Below, in pieces: positions 37,601 to 47,700 of a DNA stretch of 64,000 nt. This stretch comes from Sipunculus nudus (Eukaryota > Annelida > Sipuncula > Golfingiida > Sipunculidae): assembly GCA_026874595.1 (NCBI GenBank), contig CM049319.1, positions 60,396,917 to 60,460,916 on the forward strand, read 5' to 3'. Position 1 is the first letter of the stretch. Each line of letters starts with the position of its first letter. The position numbers and the translations under genes are program-made. The notes under the pieces were generated by a model. That model saw only the letters and a list, made by a program, of their open reading frames with translations, ran no database searches and was not told the DNA's origin.

Positions 37601-38752
37601 TGGTAGCTTATGGCAATTTGTTGAAACTTCCAAAAACTATGGGAGAATTGATCAATCTAGTTTTGCATATGATGATTTAAATTCAGTTTCAAAGTTTAGG
37701 GGAGTGTCAATCATCAGTTGTCCGTAAAGTATAAGACACCGGAAGCCACACAGTGATACAAAGGATTTAACGACCAACAAGTGGAGTAAAATAATGAGTT
37801 ATAAAATTTGGATGGTTCTCAAAGATTGATACAGTATTATTTTTCATGTTATAACAGCATACAACACGGGGGCTGGTGGTTGTGTTGTGATTGAACGCCT
37901 CCACCAGTTTCCCTCCTGTTAATAAGAGGATGATATTCCCACTATTTTCAGATAAGACGTCCCAAGTGAAGGAGTGCCCCTGGCGGAAATAGTTACCTCC
38001 TTCATGAATTACATAAAAGCTTAGGCGGAGGTAGGCACTCTAATGAGTGTTATTCTAAATCCACTTGAGAAATGGAAGAATATCTATGCATTTGCAACAA
38101 TTAAGCCTTCATCCTACGAGACGGTCTAAATATGACATTTAACAGCACATATGATCCCAAGAAAATGCATTGTTTTCTTTTTTTAGACATACTGCTTTGG
38201 AGGTATTTAGGACTTAAATATTAACAGTTTTAATAACGTTTCACCTCTCACCTTAAGATGTTCATTGATAGCCTCAATCAGCGGAACACCTGCATCTTTT
38301 GACCGCCCATAGTCATGGAGACAGGAGGCAAAGAAACTCTTAAGCTTGCGTTCTGTCGCAGAAATTTGTGAGTTTCTCGTCGGGGCTTCGAGCGCCTCTC
38401 GTAAGCTCTCGTCATGTTGCGCGCGCAGCTGCCCCTCAACACTGACGCTCGTCTGGTCAGGGGGAATGGAGTGCATTCGTTCCCAGCCGCCACAGGCGTA
38501 GCGGTAGAAATCGTCGCAGGGGTCGACAGACTGATCCATGTTGGACATCATGTAGGCTCCGGCCATGAGACCTTCCACAGTAGCCGGGGCCTCGGGCTGG
38601 CTTACTCCCGAATTACTAGTTGCAATAATGCTAATTAAAGCAATTACCGTCACTGCCAAAACGCCCGATATCACTCCCAGAGCGATATTCGTTTTCCCAG
38701 ACCGATCTTTTGCGAAATCGGGAATAATTTTTTCGAGGTCTGTAACCGCCAT
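14162..38752 (-). CDS. M13 / neprilysin-like protein, predicted catalytically dead, 15 exons, 753 aa
   Basis: Exons: 38252-38752, 37304-37453, 36533-36601, 35843-35989, 34698-34781, 33776-33912, 32712-32934, 32095-32193, 31773-31850, 31028-31313, 29619-29764, 27314-27385, 15755-15850, 14536-14609, 14162-14261; every junction is GT/AG and keeps phase. It is a type II membrane protein: cytosolic tail, membrane segment about residues 22-45, then the ectodomain opening [12 protein letters not shown]. Family landmarks include [26 protein letters not shown] and the C-terminal ETFGC...CTVF. Active M13 enzymes cleave peptides with HExxH, ENxAD and DxH motifs. Here HExxH is N582-E-I-V-Y586, the ENxAD position aligns to H648...A652, and DxH aligns to T713...Q715. 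The substrate-binding Asn-Ala pair is A541-I542. It should fold but not hydrolyse peptides. The start at 38752 is chosen because an upstream in-frame ATG (38797) lies before a TATA-like box. Confidence 0.93.
15130..15600 (+). repeat. Diverged direct repeat with GGAC-rich end
   Basis: Two blocks share GACCTTTGACCC, GTGACCTC, ATAGGGTT and GAGCCATATGTGAAAGATGA at about 15172-15260 and 15374-15452. They are followed by a (GGAC)n stretch at about 15507-15537. A similar GGAC-rich stretch ends a repeat at about 61708-61766. It lies in neprilysin-like intron 13 and is probably a dispersed repeat family. Confidence 0.6.
15904..15980. repeat. (CA)n/(TA)n microsatellite, retrotransposon insertion site
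   Basis: About 30 bp of CA pass into about 48 bp of TA. The LTR retrotransposon begins immediately after it, and a further 13-bp TA remnant resumes after the 3' LTR at 26788. Confidence 0.95.
15981..16926 (+). repeat. 5' LTR (946 bp)
   Basis: Begins TGTGACCGGGTGCACTGCCG and ends GACAAATACTGCTACA. It contains an internal 64-bp direct repeat (16351-16414 and 16742-16805, beginning ACTTGGCAGACAACC). The first copy is followed by GTATGT and the second ends in a pyrimidine-rich stretch plus CAG, so the pair reads like a splice donor and acceptor. Confidence 0.97.
16931..16948 (+). promoter_or_regulatory. Primer binding site, lysine tRNA type
   Basis: TGGCGCCCAACGTGGGGC, four bases after the 5' LTR, is the sequence known for reverse-transcribing elements that prime with tRNA-Lys1,2. 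It would be complementary to the 3' end of that tRNA including CCA. Confidence 0.9.
16949..19379 (+). other. Retrotransposon leader, 2.4 kb, repeat-rich, non-coding
   Basis: Far longer than most Gypsy leaders. It contains a 28-nt A run (about 17610-17637), an exact-period 100-bp tandem pair at 17900-18099 with one visible difference, many copies of TCAGTGTTTAC-like words (about 17990-18610), and four spaced copies of TGAACTTGATTCAG followed by TATCAC-like words (about 18845-19255). No long plus-strand frame is credible. A role in packaging or cap-independent initiation is possible but unproven. Confidence 0.8.
17900..18099 (+). repeat. 100-bp tandem duplication in the leader
   Basis: Two copies of a unit starting AACGGATATCAGT with a period of exactly 100 bp and a single visible substitution (GTGGT versus GTAGT). 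Confidence 0.95.
19380..20960 (+). CDS. Retrotransposon Gag, RRM-like N-terminus and CCHC zinc knuckle
   Basis: 526 residues. It forms the particle and binds element RNA. Residues about 5-75 have the layout of an RRM fold: a first strand SLLLINLP like RNP2, a helix, and [16 protein letters not shown] like RNP1. Residues about 230-400 form a capsid-type region ([19 protein letters not shown] ... LDKIYGNV) that resembles the PNMA family of domesticated Gags. A coiled-coil-like stretch follows (about 415-455). Near the C-terminus the knuckle [14 protein letters not shown] fits CX2CX4HX4C. The frame is intact. The stop at 20958 abuts a frameshift heptamer. The start is the first ATG of the frame, in context AAGATGT. 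Confidence 0.95.
   Translation: MSLIDRSLLLINLPGDFKLSDITHLIKLHGDPQCVDRIIPRDNSAFIVFHKADDVVSARKSLDGCQISEQVVRVETVQAELEQALTQCYYALPKPPFDVKGFVKQLSSLSVEDRQLLTEALGTGSGKQTEQATPGRPLPKQSDQEVRVEEGQPFRSPWRTSVTTQVCAPLPFGTPHVAYRLASSDGMYTCAPVATSQVPRYEGPASNTFFNYQPAVTSPSLHPYGYIPPANPPRLTTFSGEGMKGETSYQQWRHEVRSLIRQGLYPDHQIVQAIVKSLKGQAGQFAIRLGEEATSAEIVNKLDKIYGNVLPSEVGMEQFFSAKQYKGETIAEWSCRLEDFYSRGNKSLIIATAGPNILKSKFFTGLRSEQIQNEIRHKVENATYEQLIVEARAAELRLKDLPQDIKARVYAVETKKPTETSPVKQLELLTRQLSEKVDEMVRGMRDLEKRLTNLERGTGSNTTFQSDHQSSQTSSYNNHASGHKLGTNATSNEGRRLYNQPGSLQFRGHCWHCGVYGHRAADCHLN
20951..20957 (+). promoter_or_regulatory. -1 ribosomal frameshift slippery site, TTTAAAC
   Basis: In the gag frame the last codons read (T) TTA AAC TAG. 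The heptamer T TTA AAC is a classic X XXY YYZ slip site. A -1 slip enters exactly the frame used by pol, which is open from 20945. Downstream, TGGGAC (20976) can pair with GTCCCA (about 21008-21013), enclosing a second TGGACC/GGTCA stem. The 18-nt spacer to that stem is longer than usual. Confidence 0.8.
20951..25288 (+). pseudogene. Retrotransposon Pol with one in-frame TGA inside integrase
   Basis: The -1 frame relative to gag is open from 20945 to a TGA at 24194-24196, then open again in the same frame to TAA at 25286. Numbering from the GTG at 20975: protease D40-T-G-S; reverse transcriptase with YLDD at 479-482; RNase H with a catalytic-type Asp at 643; integrase zinc region H892/H897/C927/C930; integrase core D958, D1017, E1053 (D-X35-E). 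The TGA is at codon 1074, just after the core glutamate. A GPY/F-like module is encoded near 24470-24640. An acidic, Ser/Pro-rich tail of about 200 codons ends the frame. There is no env. As it stands the copy cannot make full-length Pol without readthrough. Confidence 0.93.
25289..25828 (+). other. Retrotransposon 3' non-coding segment
   Basis: About 540 bp between the pol stop and the polypurine tract, AT-rich, with no envelope-like or other credible frame. Confidence 0.7.
25829..25841 (+). promoter_or_regulatory. Polypurine tract
   Basis: AGGAGGGGGGAAA-type purine run directly against the start of the 3' LTR, the expected primer for plus-strand synthesis. Confidence 0.9.
25842..26787 (+). 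repeat. 3' LTR (946 bp)
   Basis: Same length as the 5' LTR. Differences seen by eye are C/A in the GTGTG(C/A)ACCC word, an A/T in CACCA(A/T)CTT, C/A in GCCGC(C/A)AAG, A/T in GTAA(A/T)GCACG and T/C in GCGCC(T/C)CCACG. The internal 64-bp direct repeat recurs at 26212-26275 and 26603-26666. Confidence 0.97.
26990..27175 (-). mobile_element. tRNA-derived SINE-like element
   Basis: Read on the minus strand, GTGGTAAAACGCTCGG acts as an A box and CCCGGATTTTATTCCCG as a B box. A tail follows with TTTACTCCGGGTCAACCGG and TTTCCTCTACC, resembling the conserved CCGGGTACTCCGG-type body of several invertebrate SINEs. It lies in the intron between exons 12 and 13 of the neprilysin-like gene, just outside the retrotransposon. 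Confidence 0.65.
27840..27945. repeat. C-run pair ending in a CAGGGGCG-type terminus
   Basis: Two C-runs (about 27848-27861 and 27901-27913) are followed by CCGTATCGACGCCCCTG, whose reverse complement begins CAGGGGCGTCGATACGG. This looks like one terminus of another member of the local CAGGGGCG TIR elements. The partner terminus was not found. Confidence 0.35.
28361..29310. repeat. 950-bp polypyrimidine minisatellite (CT / TGTC)
   Basis: The plus strand is almost entirely C and T with TGTC and TCTC words. A higher-order unit beginning TTTATCTGTTTCTCACCTTT recurs at about 28497, 28639, 28757, 28875, 29025 and 29194, giving unit lengths of about 142, 118, 118, 150 and 169 bp. The long Leu/Ser frame through it is a by-product. 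It lies between exons 11 and 12 of the neprilysin-like gene, so the pre-mRNA there is purine-rich. Confidence 0.95.
30298..30332. repeat. (GAT)n microsatellite
   Basis: Short GATGAT-type array in a neprilysin-like intron. Confidence 0.85.
31492..31530. repeat. (TTA)n microsatellite
   Basis: Array of TTATTA units followed by T-runs, in the intron between exons 9 and 10 of the neprilysin-like gene. Confidence 0.85.
33350..33615. repeat. GGTTCC/GGAACC-rich duplicated repeat
   Basis: The words GGTTCC and GGAACC alternate about ten times. The phrase CAGTGGACTGAGT followed by AAACCTGG occurs twice, about 145 bp apart, suggesting a diverged tandem copy. A similar AAGGTTC-rich stretch appears at the right edge of the window (63920-64000). 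Likely a dispersed foldback-type repeat. Confidence 0.55.
34060..34141. repeat. (CT)n(TA)n microsatellite
   Basis: About 36 bp of CT then about 46 bp of TA, in the intron between exons 5 and 6 of the neprilysin-like gene. Confidence 0.95.
34617..34683. repeat. (TG)n(AG)n microsatellite next to a splice donor
   Basis: About 35 bp of TG followed by about 32 bp of GA. It ends roughly 14 bp from the splice donor of the neprilysin-like exon at 34698-34781. Confidence 0.95.
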
Positions 38753-38773
38753 GTTTTCTCCGTTCGTTGTTCT

Positions 38774-38781
38774 TTTATATA
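38774..38781 (-). promoter_or_regulatory. TATA-like box before the neprilysin-like start codon
   Basis: Minus-strand GGTATATAAAAG lies 22-30 bases before the ATG at 38752, which sits in a good context (AAAACATGG). If used, transcription would start at or just before the ATG, giving almost no 5' untranslated region, so this could equally be chance. Confidence 0.35.
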
Positions 38782-38829
38782 CCTTTCCCTTTATCACGAG
38801 AATAATTCAGTTTCCATTAATTCCAGAGA

Positions 38830-41478
38830 TGTATATGCAGTGTATATCAAGGGTTAATGTAAATATAAAAAGTCCGACAGGGTTCGGAGGTAGATGAAAC
38901 AACGCTGAGCCTGCCGCCTATACGTCATACCTCGTCCACGCTTGGTCCGGACACTGAGATGATAAGACTCCTCCAGCGTGTTAAACATGCTGAAATTCAA
39001 ACCGTCATGTACACCGCCCCCTCTTCACCGAGCATTATTACACCCGCCCCCCGATAAATCGGGTTTAGGGACTACTCTGCATGTACTGAAGTTCACTTAT
39101 ATAAGATCGTATTGTCTAACACGTGGACAGTGTTTACCATGTAATTCCACTAATATTCTCCGACCTAATTTCCCGGCATCTGCTCTTCCGATGTAATTTG
39201 TTGACTAAAATCAACATGCGGCTAGGTGTTTTATGTTTCTTTCAGCAGTCATTGAACATAACGAGGGGCTATGTATAAACTTTATCACGAAGTTTGCGGC
39301 GGAGATCATGTCGTCACCCATCCATGCCTGTATGTCCATTAATGTACCTGTTTTGAGCTATTTTAGGGATTATGTCATCTGATAACGCTATAAATAGATT
39401 CCAATGGCAATTATGCAGCGTTGAGCTCCAATTTGATAAAGAGTTGGTCAAATTTAGTTTAGATCTTAGTAAGAAAGATTAATTTATATTTAATAAAATG
39501 TCAGTAACGTGATTATGCAGTATTTAAAACATTTATAATAGTGATTTCAATACTGTGAAAATGTGGGCATGAATGTAAGAACTTATAATTAAATCAAGTT
39601 TGTTTTTATCTCAGTAATTTCTGATGATGGGGAGAAATATGCGCAGTTGGTCTACCCTTTAACTGGCATCTTTACGGCCAAAGCTGAACGGTGTGTATAC
39701 ACTGAACATTGAACCCTGAATCGCCGCATGAACCCCCTTGACAGTCGCAATGCGATATTATTTTCGGAATTGTGTTGCTTTAAATATTCATGTGATACTC
39801 CTGTATGACAGTTTGAGAAGCAGTTCACCAACCTTCGCGCAGCGATTGACCTTTACCTCATTTTGCCCAGTACCGCCCCCTGGTGATTGTTGCTAAGGTC
39901 TATCAATACCAAACTTTACTTTTACAGATACTCTAATAGAAGTATAACGCATGTTGATTAATCTAAGATTCTTTTATTAAATAAAGATATACTGAATGAA
40001 ATGTCAGCATGGCTGGCAAGTCTGAACCTTCCAACAATAATTTCAAATCCTGCCATAATTTTAAATGTATCTTCAGATAAATGCAGATAAATGTAGCTTC
40101 CATTTGTGATGGCATCTGAGGAAAGAGGGGTCTGACTGGGGTGACTAATACAAGATACCCGAGTAAAAGATGAGCATATATTACACACAATATATTATAT
40201 ACACTAGTACATTATACTAGTGTGACATGCAAAAATAAATTGTGATGTTTACCCCCCATTTGTCAGGGTGACAAAAAAAATCGTTTTGAAAGTACTACCC
40301 TAAATGAAATTATTCTGATTGTGAAATATTAGCAAAATGCAAACTGCAAGAAACATCCATCAGCTCTTGATAGTGGCATTAGTTATAATAAGGTGTAATA
40401 TTTGGTTGAAGAAAAAATGGCAATAATAATGTGTAAACGTGCAAAACATGAACTTTTATAGAAAATCTTTACCTTAAAAATGTAATACTCATCATACAAT
40501 ATATATTCTAGTTCATTTAAAATAAATGCACGATATTTGTTAGTATTTGGTGTGTATAAAAATTCTTTTAAAAAAAGATACTGAATGACAATTATAGGCC
40601 CCTACTAACAATATCAAACTCATGGGCCCGCAGGTAAGCAAGCTGAAACACAGGATAACGTATAGAACATTCTCTTCTGGTATATGTTCGTAAATGTAAC
40701 ACAGGGAAAAGATGATGACAGACTGATGCCTATAAAATTGCCAATAACTTTATTATATAACTCTTAGAAAAGAGACATTTGCCCACAACTAGCATTGAAA
40801 TTTATTAGCAAAAAAATTTAAAAAAACTTCAAATCTGACATTACAAATAAATTTATCGAACACTACATTTAATTCTCGACACCTTCATAAAAGTTAATGA
40901 TTAAACAATGAGTATATTTAAGTTGAATTTACGTGTTTCCAATGTGATTTCCATAAATAAATTTTCAAATTGAATATAAAAATGCTTCAAAATCAATTGC
41001 TATATAATAAGGGATACGTTATGTATCTGCCCAATGCAAAATTTATTTGGTGATCAAAAATACTGCCTTTCTAAGTACACACGGTATTGCACAAATATAA
41101 GCAGATATTCGCAAAACAGAGACAATGGTATTCTGATCCCGAAATGTTCAATTTTACAAGATTTTCGGATAGTCTGATTGAAGCATAATACATAAATTGT
41201 TAAGTGTTGTTACTTTTATTGCGGTTTAAATTGTAAAATTTATATACCAACGTTCCTTGAAATTTACTCACTATAAAGATATTGTGGCGCAAAAGTGGCA
41301 TTATATTACTTTCGGAATGCGCGTATTCATTATGGCCGATCATCTGATATCATAATTTGTGTTAATGAATACGGATACCTTATATCAAATTAATTCCGTT
41401 TTAAATGTAAGGGTACACATAATGTGATTTCATTTGCAGGGGCGGGAACAGGATGTGAGACTAAGGGGGCAAAACATC

Positions 41479-41486
<8 letters not shown>
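38830..41486. other. Intergenic, AT-rich, no gene recognised
   Basis: Upstream of the neprilysin-like gene. No exon-like block, SINE or transposon end was recognised. Frames present are short and unsupported. Confidence 0.5.

Positions 41487-41552
<66 letters not shown>
41487..41552. repeat. (TA)n microsatellite
   Basis: About 66 bp of TA. It is followed at about 41647-41720 by TATCG-rich sequence (ATCGCGATACGTATCG) that looks like an old transposon end, without a partner. Confidence 0.95.
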
Positions 41553-41558
<6 letters not shown>

Positions 41559-42154
41559 GGAAATAGAATTAATAAGGATAAGCTTATTTACACTTTTATA
41601 TACAATGGAAAATTCAGTCGGGGTCAAAATTATAATATATCACATATGTATCGTATCGTCCGCAAAGCATCGCGATACGTATCGTTTGATGTGATAATGT
41701 ATCGTTACGGCGATGTTCATAATAAAGACACGTGCGTTGATGTGTTTATGCCAAGTCGTGCCCTCACACTGCGCAAACTCGGAATCACGAAAGTAGAAAC
41801 GATCTCTGGTGGAGGTGTTGTCATGCACTACGTCAACGCCGTAAGTGAACTCGACCCACGCGTACTTTCCATACAAGTGAAATAGTTATAAAATCCCGAC
41901 AGCCATTGATTCTGCTTATTGAATTACCTGTGATGAATAACATTGTTCAGTTAGGCTCCCGATAATCAGCCGGGTGTTGGTGCTTTATTACCTGCCACAT
42001 AGTGGTATATATTGCCTCAAATCACTCGCGCTATCATGAATTTCAATTAAACCATGCCCGAGAAAAGCATTAGCGCTAGTTTATCGTATATAAGTTCAAA
42101 TACCAGTACTCCTTCAACCTCGCATCGAAGAGGTGGGCGGTGATATTACAATCC

Positions 42155-42201
42155 GATCTTTCTCTCTCTTACTCTCTCTCACTCTCTCTCTCTCTCTCTC
42201 T

Positions 42202-42252
<51 letters not shown>
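42155..42252. repeat. (CT)n(TA)n microsatellite
   Basis: CT-rich stretch followed by about 50 bp of TA. Open frames across it are repeat-encoded. Confidence 0.95.
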
Positions 42253-42255
<3 letters not shown>

Positions 42256-43429
42256 CACGTTGTCAGTCTCTTGCTCCTTCCAAAGATGATCTGTAGCATA
42301 CGTGGTATATTTCACGTACCACAAATTGCCTGTCAATTAAAAAAAAAAAATATTAAAGTCTAAGCATGCACTGATCGTTTCCTATGAGAAGTTTCTGAAG
42401 TAGAAACCACACTTGTTAACCAGTTTCTGGTTATTTGTGCACGCACTTGGTGCAAGGGAATACTGGGGAAGGGTTTCTCACGCCCTGAGCAGTTCAAGTT
42501 CGGGAGAGTACCAACTGAGTACCTCTCACCTTATACAGGGAGCGAACAATGGATGAATGCATGAATGCGCACGGTCAAGAGCAGATCTGTGGAGTCATCC
42601 CGAATTGTACGAGTGTCCATCCGTGCACCGACATGTTGTTATTAATGTTGTACGGTATGCCTGGTACGCTATAGTCAAAAATGAGCCCTTTGATATTCTC
42701 TGTCAACACCTGTTAATTTTGTAAGTTTCTTCGAAAGTTAGGCCGATGATTATCATACTCATAATTAACATCTTTATTCATTTCAATTCCGTAATTCCTA
42801 TGCACATATGCGAAAAATATAACATAACCCACACACAACTTTGTTCTATGTGTATAAATAAATTAAACCTGAATTCACTTTATTATAACTATGCATTTCC
42901 TACCTTTTATTTTACCTAAAAGAAAAGTGGTTTTAAAATAAGATATATTTATTACATGCAGTTATTTACAGGTAAAACCTAACAAAACACAGAGTACCAA
43001 GTGCATCTTATTGCGAATACATGTATACATAATTCTTATACCTGTTCTCTTCAGGTATATGTTTTGTATGTGTCCGGCTCTGCTCGTCAGCTCAGTTGCA
43101 ACTCGTCATTAAATGGAATTCCAGGGCATTCGTTTTACCCACTTAATAATATATACGTATATTTTAAGACACTGTGTCTAATGCTCTTAAGAAACACCTT
43201 TTTATATTTGAATACGGTGTAACAGTGGTTGTAATATTTTCTAGTAAGTGTGAACATTAAAAAAATAATACAATGAAATGACTTTCCAGTCCACAAAAAC
43301 AGTTTATCATTCCAGCCTCCTTTTTATTGATTGAATAAACTTTATTTAAAAAATGTTATGGCATGTTTAATCTCATTTAAATATTTCAGTCTACTATGTC
43401 ATTACGCTTTTGTATTTGATCTTCTAACT
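42253..43429. other. Intergenic, no gene recognised
   Basis: AT-rich sequence with one less AT-rich block at about 42420-42680. No open frame, splice-bounded exon or repeat end was convincing. Confidence 0.45.
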
Positions 43430-43520
43430 GGAAAGTGCCTTAGAGCATGCTGTGTAATTAATAAAGCGCTGTATAAATGGTAAATAATGATAATAATAAT
43501 AATAATATTAATAATAAAAA
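43430..43520 (+). mobile_element. SINE-like 3' tail with (AAT)n
   Basis: AAAGCGCTGTATAAATGG followed by TAAATAATGATAATAATAATAATAT resembles the 3' tail GCGCTATATAAAT-(AAT)n of several animal SINE families. The body upstream is too diverged to recognise. Confidence 0.4.
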
Positions 43521-44093
43521 TTATTAATTTTATTGTTATTTTTATAATTAAATAAAAACTTTCGCAAAATAGATAATCTCGTTTTTATCTTTATAGGTTT
43601 TACTATATCGCTGTCTGGTTAGCAACTTAGCACCATCTCATGTTTTTGAGAGCCAAACATCTACCAGTTCGAAAAAATTAAGTTGTATTGCTATGTTGCC
43701 AAAATAACCATAAGGAAGTTAAATGAAAGAAAAAAATGTTCTGGATATTACAATTATTACAAACCTCTTTTTTTAATCTGCTGTTCTGAAAGAAATGTTT
43801 ATCTTCAAATGGTTTATTAAAGGTCTACAGTAACTATATATAACCCTGTAAACAAACACACTTAAGTATAACAATTGTATATGCAAGATATATATATAAA
43901 TATATATATATATCGGTATCATAAGTAAAAACATAAAAAATATAATAAAGTATTTATATTCAGATTAAACATATCATATTTTATAATATATATATATATA
44001 TACATATTAAAATAAAAAAAAATAATACATACACTATATACATATATACATATACATGTATTTAAGTATATTTATAACTTAATAAAATGTTTT

Positions 44094-44240
44094 GTGGTAT
44101 ATATGTATATATGTATATATGTATATATGTATATATGTATATATGTATATATGTATATATGTATATATGTATATATGTATATATGTATATATGTATATAC
44201 AAAGAGAGAGAGAGAGAAAGAAAGAGAAAGAGAGAGAGAT
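44094..44240. repeat. Octamer (TATATATG)n array followed by (GA)n
   Basis: About 13 tandem copies of the 8-bp unit GTATATAT at 44097-44198, then AG-rich repeat to about 44240. The 8-bp period differs from the plain TA arrays elsewhere in the window. Confidence 0.95.
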
Positions 44241-44295
44241 AAGATCCATATATTAGTGTATGTAAAACAAGCCATAACTCAATTGCTATAAACAC

Positions 44296-44579
44296 TTACA
44301 GGCCTCTGTGCCCAGGATATTTCCGTTGAGCAGATAACCAGTGTTTCGTTAACATAAGCAAGATTTATCGTAGAACGAAAGGTTTTCCGTATCACGCAGG
44401 GTTTCCTTAAATGAAGCGGAGGGTTTCTCGAAGTCGCAGTTGCCCAGGCCATTCCTGTGACCGCGATCGTTGCTCATCCTGCCATCTAGCGGCACCTTCT
44501 GAGAACTGGTCGTGTCAGGGCGGGCGGGGTTTCCCATAATGACCTTGTATGTTATTAAATGTTTTCCTACTACAGCCAT
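44296..44579 (-). other. Possible exon divergent from the homeobox gene
   Basis: On the minus strand this block is less AT-rich than its surroundings. It holds a 76-codon frame starting at 44579 (MAVVGKHLITYK..., hydrophilic) that ends near 44349, and a splice-donor-like GTAAGTG follows at about 44296. No domain is recognised. It could be a 5' exon of an unseen minus-strand transcript, possibly sharing a promoter region with the homeobox gene, or not a gene at all. Confidence 0.25.
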
Positions 44580-44664
44580 CAGGTGTGCCGTTGAAGCTGA
44601 TGAAATAAGCGTTATTTGATCATTAAATATTTATCCAATAACAAGAGAACAAACATAGAATTGG

Positions 44665-44671
44665 TATAAAA
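44665..44671 (+). promoter_or_regulatory. TATA box of the homeobox gene
   Basis: TATAAAA lies 55 bases before the homeobox ATG at 44720. That would place the transcription start near 44695-44700 and give a short 5' leader. Confidence 0.5.
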
Positions 44672-44719
44672 TCAGAAAGGTTCAATTGTGGTTCTGATAT
44701 TATCTGGGATCTGCGAGAC

Positions 44720-47700
44720 ATGGACTTGAAGCAAGAAACGGGAGATTCAGGTTAGTATGAGTCTATATCTAGGTCTATTCAATATCAGTATCAATATATA
44801 TATATATATATTTATCTAGTCCATACCTATGTCTATATATAGATATCTAATCTATATTTATACCTATGTTTTTATCGATATTTATGTCCAATCTATATCT
44901 ATATCTAACAAGCCTTACGCACTTTAACAGAATAGTAAGTTTGATAAAGGAGTCAGTTCTATCGTCCATAATGTTTTAACTATAATAATTAAGTCGTAAA
45001 CGCATGCAGTAAAACTTCACCAACTATAAGATCGATGTTTTCAGTACGCTAATGAAATTGTAAAACACATGCATTAAGTGAAATTTCACCAACTGTAACA
45101 AATTGTTTACTCAAGTTTATAATAAACATCAAACCTAGAATAATACAGAAATAATTACAAATAAATTAAAGGAGTGAATACTGAAAGAAAATTTGGATAT
45201 TTGTACACAATTTTATTTCGGCAGGAGAAATAGATGATTGTGTTCTTGGTTGTCAAAGATTACAACTACAAGCAAATTGACTGTTCAAAAGACAGCAATA
45301 CATGTGTTCATGTGATCTTTGTACTATTATTCCAAGTAAGATTTAGGACATTATATATATTAAAACTTTTGTTCCAAACGAATTTTTTTTTCGAATATAA
45401 TACTAAATACTAAGAATATATTTGCTTAAATGTACTTAAATTTTAAATTTAGTATAACGGATACTTTCTTATTCAACTGCAGATGGTGACGTCATCGTAT
45501 CCTCGGATTCTGGTTGTTATACGTCACCAGAGTCATCCGGATCCAACCTGTCCTCTTCCGGTTCCTCTCCATGGGGTTCCACTTCCTGTGACACAAGTTC
45601 GTCACAGGGGTCTCCTGATGACGAAATCATCGCGTCGTTGAAAGCTGGTCCTCCATCACATATTAGACGTCGATACCGGACACGCTTCACAAAGCGACAC
45701 CTGCGCCATCTTGAAGCCACGTTCCAACTCGATAAGTATCCGGATATACGTCTACGCGAAAGACTAGCAGCAGATATTTGTGTAACAGAGGATCGTATTC
45801 AGGTAGTTATCTCCTTAATAAAACATGATATTTTCAGGGGCGTAGCCAGGATTGAGGGAGGGGAGGGGGCCGTCCATCATCAGTGGCGGATAAAAAAAAT
45901 TCGAAACCGGGGGGGGGGGGGGGGGGGGCGCTAATATGCATGTATGGGTAATATGAAAACGGTTATATATACAAGTATATATATGCATATTATTATTATT
46001 ATTTTTACAATACTTTATATATTGAAGTATATGAAAATATATATATTTTTATTTTCAATTATGAACCATGGTATAATTAAGGCTAGTTACGGGTACATGT
46101 ATGGGGAAGGTATGGGACGGGGTTTCCCCCTCACATATTGGAAAATGTTTTTATATACAATGTAAAGAGGACATTTTGAGGCAATTTTCACAAAAAAATG
46201 AGGATTTCCCGTTCCTGAAAAACTGTTCCCTTATGTCTTTGCGGTATGTAATCAAACTGTAGAGAGGTTCAATATTTAATATTTATATTTCTTCAACATT
46301 AGGAAATAAAATTTCAATCGTTTTCAAACGAGTCAATGGCGCAAAAGCGCAATTACGTTTGTAACTATCAAAATATTATCTTTTAAATGTAATGCTCGTG
46401 GTGAAATAACTGATAAGCTGAATTATTATGTTAAACCTTGCATTTTACCTGGTTCCGTGGTCTCGACAGCACACAGGACTACTAAGAGCTCAACACAGAT
46501 CGCGAGTTTGAGTACCGGTATCATCAGAGGAGCCGTTAGATTGTTCACGGTGTACCCCAACCAGTGCCCGGTGCTCGATCGATCTGCAGTTGTCCTGCAG
46601 CTGTCCATAAATATCCTTATACCGAACTAATAAATTTGAAAGTAATTGTAACTGCAGATAACTTAAATAAAGTCTAATTGCTTATTAATAATAAGAAATA
46701 TGAAAAACGAAAATTAATCACGAAAATCGGAAATAAGATAAAATGAGAGATTTGCAGCACAACGGGGGGCCGCGCGCCGAAGGCGCCCCCTCTGAGGTGC
46801 TACTGATAGCATATATTCGCCCCTGATTTGATGTATGTGAAATTCCAGAAGGACGGCGAGTAATGGATGCGACCGGGGGGGGGGGGCATGGCCCCCTGCG
46901 CCCCCCCCCCCTTGGCTACGCCCCTGATTTTAAGCTGTAAAATACAAAAAAGAACAATGTCCTATATGATCTTGAGGGCTATGAATCGGCCTAATCGATT
47001 TAAAGGCAAAGGTATTTATCTGTATTTAGCTTTTTTCAATTGATTGTTTCAATGATTAACCATTGGTTTAATAGATGACAGGAGAAGCAGTCGTGGAGTT
47101 TCCTGACTTTTTACGAAATTTACATATTGCTTTTATCACATGTAGGCTTCTGGATTTAATAATAAAATAAACAGAATAGGGGCATTTATTTTAATGGTAT
47201 TTTCAGGAATATCTATGTATGGTTTATTCTGTTATTTTCGTCCGTTTGTTTTATATATATTTTTTCTAGGACGTATTCAGTATACAAGTACTACACAAAC
47301 TACAATTAGGCGTCATCCAAAGTGCATGTTACTGGTTATTCGTGATCAATATAAGCCGAGTAATCAGACTGCCTCCTGGAAAATGGTCTGCAAAAATATC
47401 CGACCAAAAAGCAATATGCGTTAAATCATGTTTGATACCCACATTCGTTTTAATTTTAAAAATCCTTATTTTAAATATACTTTTCGTTTCAGACTTGGTT
47501 TCAAAATCGGCGGTCCCGTTTTCGTAGACGACTCCTTTTAAAGAAAGGCCATAAAGATGAAACAGATGACGCAAGGACCAGTCCCAACACCACAACTACA
47601 GGCGTCAACGGCGCAAGTTTGCCGTTCACACCATTACTGTCATCATCACCATCACAATTCAGTCATGTCAGCTTACTACCATCCCAACGACATTCTCCTG

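Noticed and set aside
41424-41885. Plus-strand frame with a plausible C-terminal part after a TA array
   Set aside because: The N-terminal part is microsatellite and the rest matches no family; TATCG-rich sequence suggests an old transposon end.
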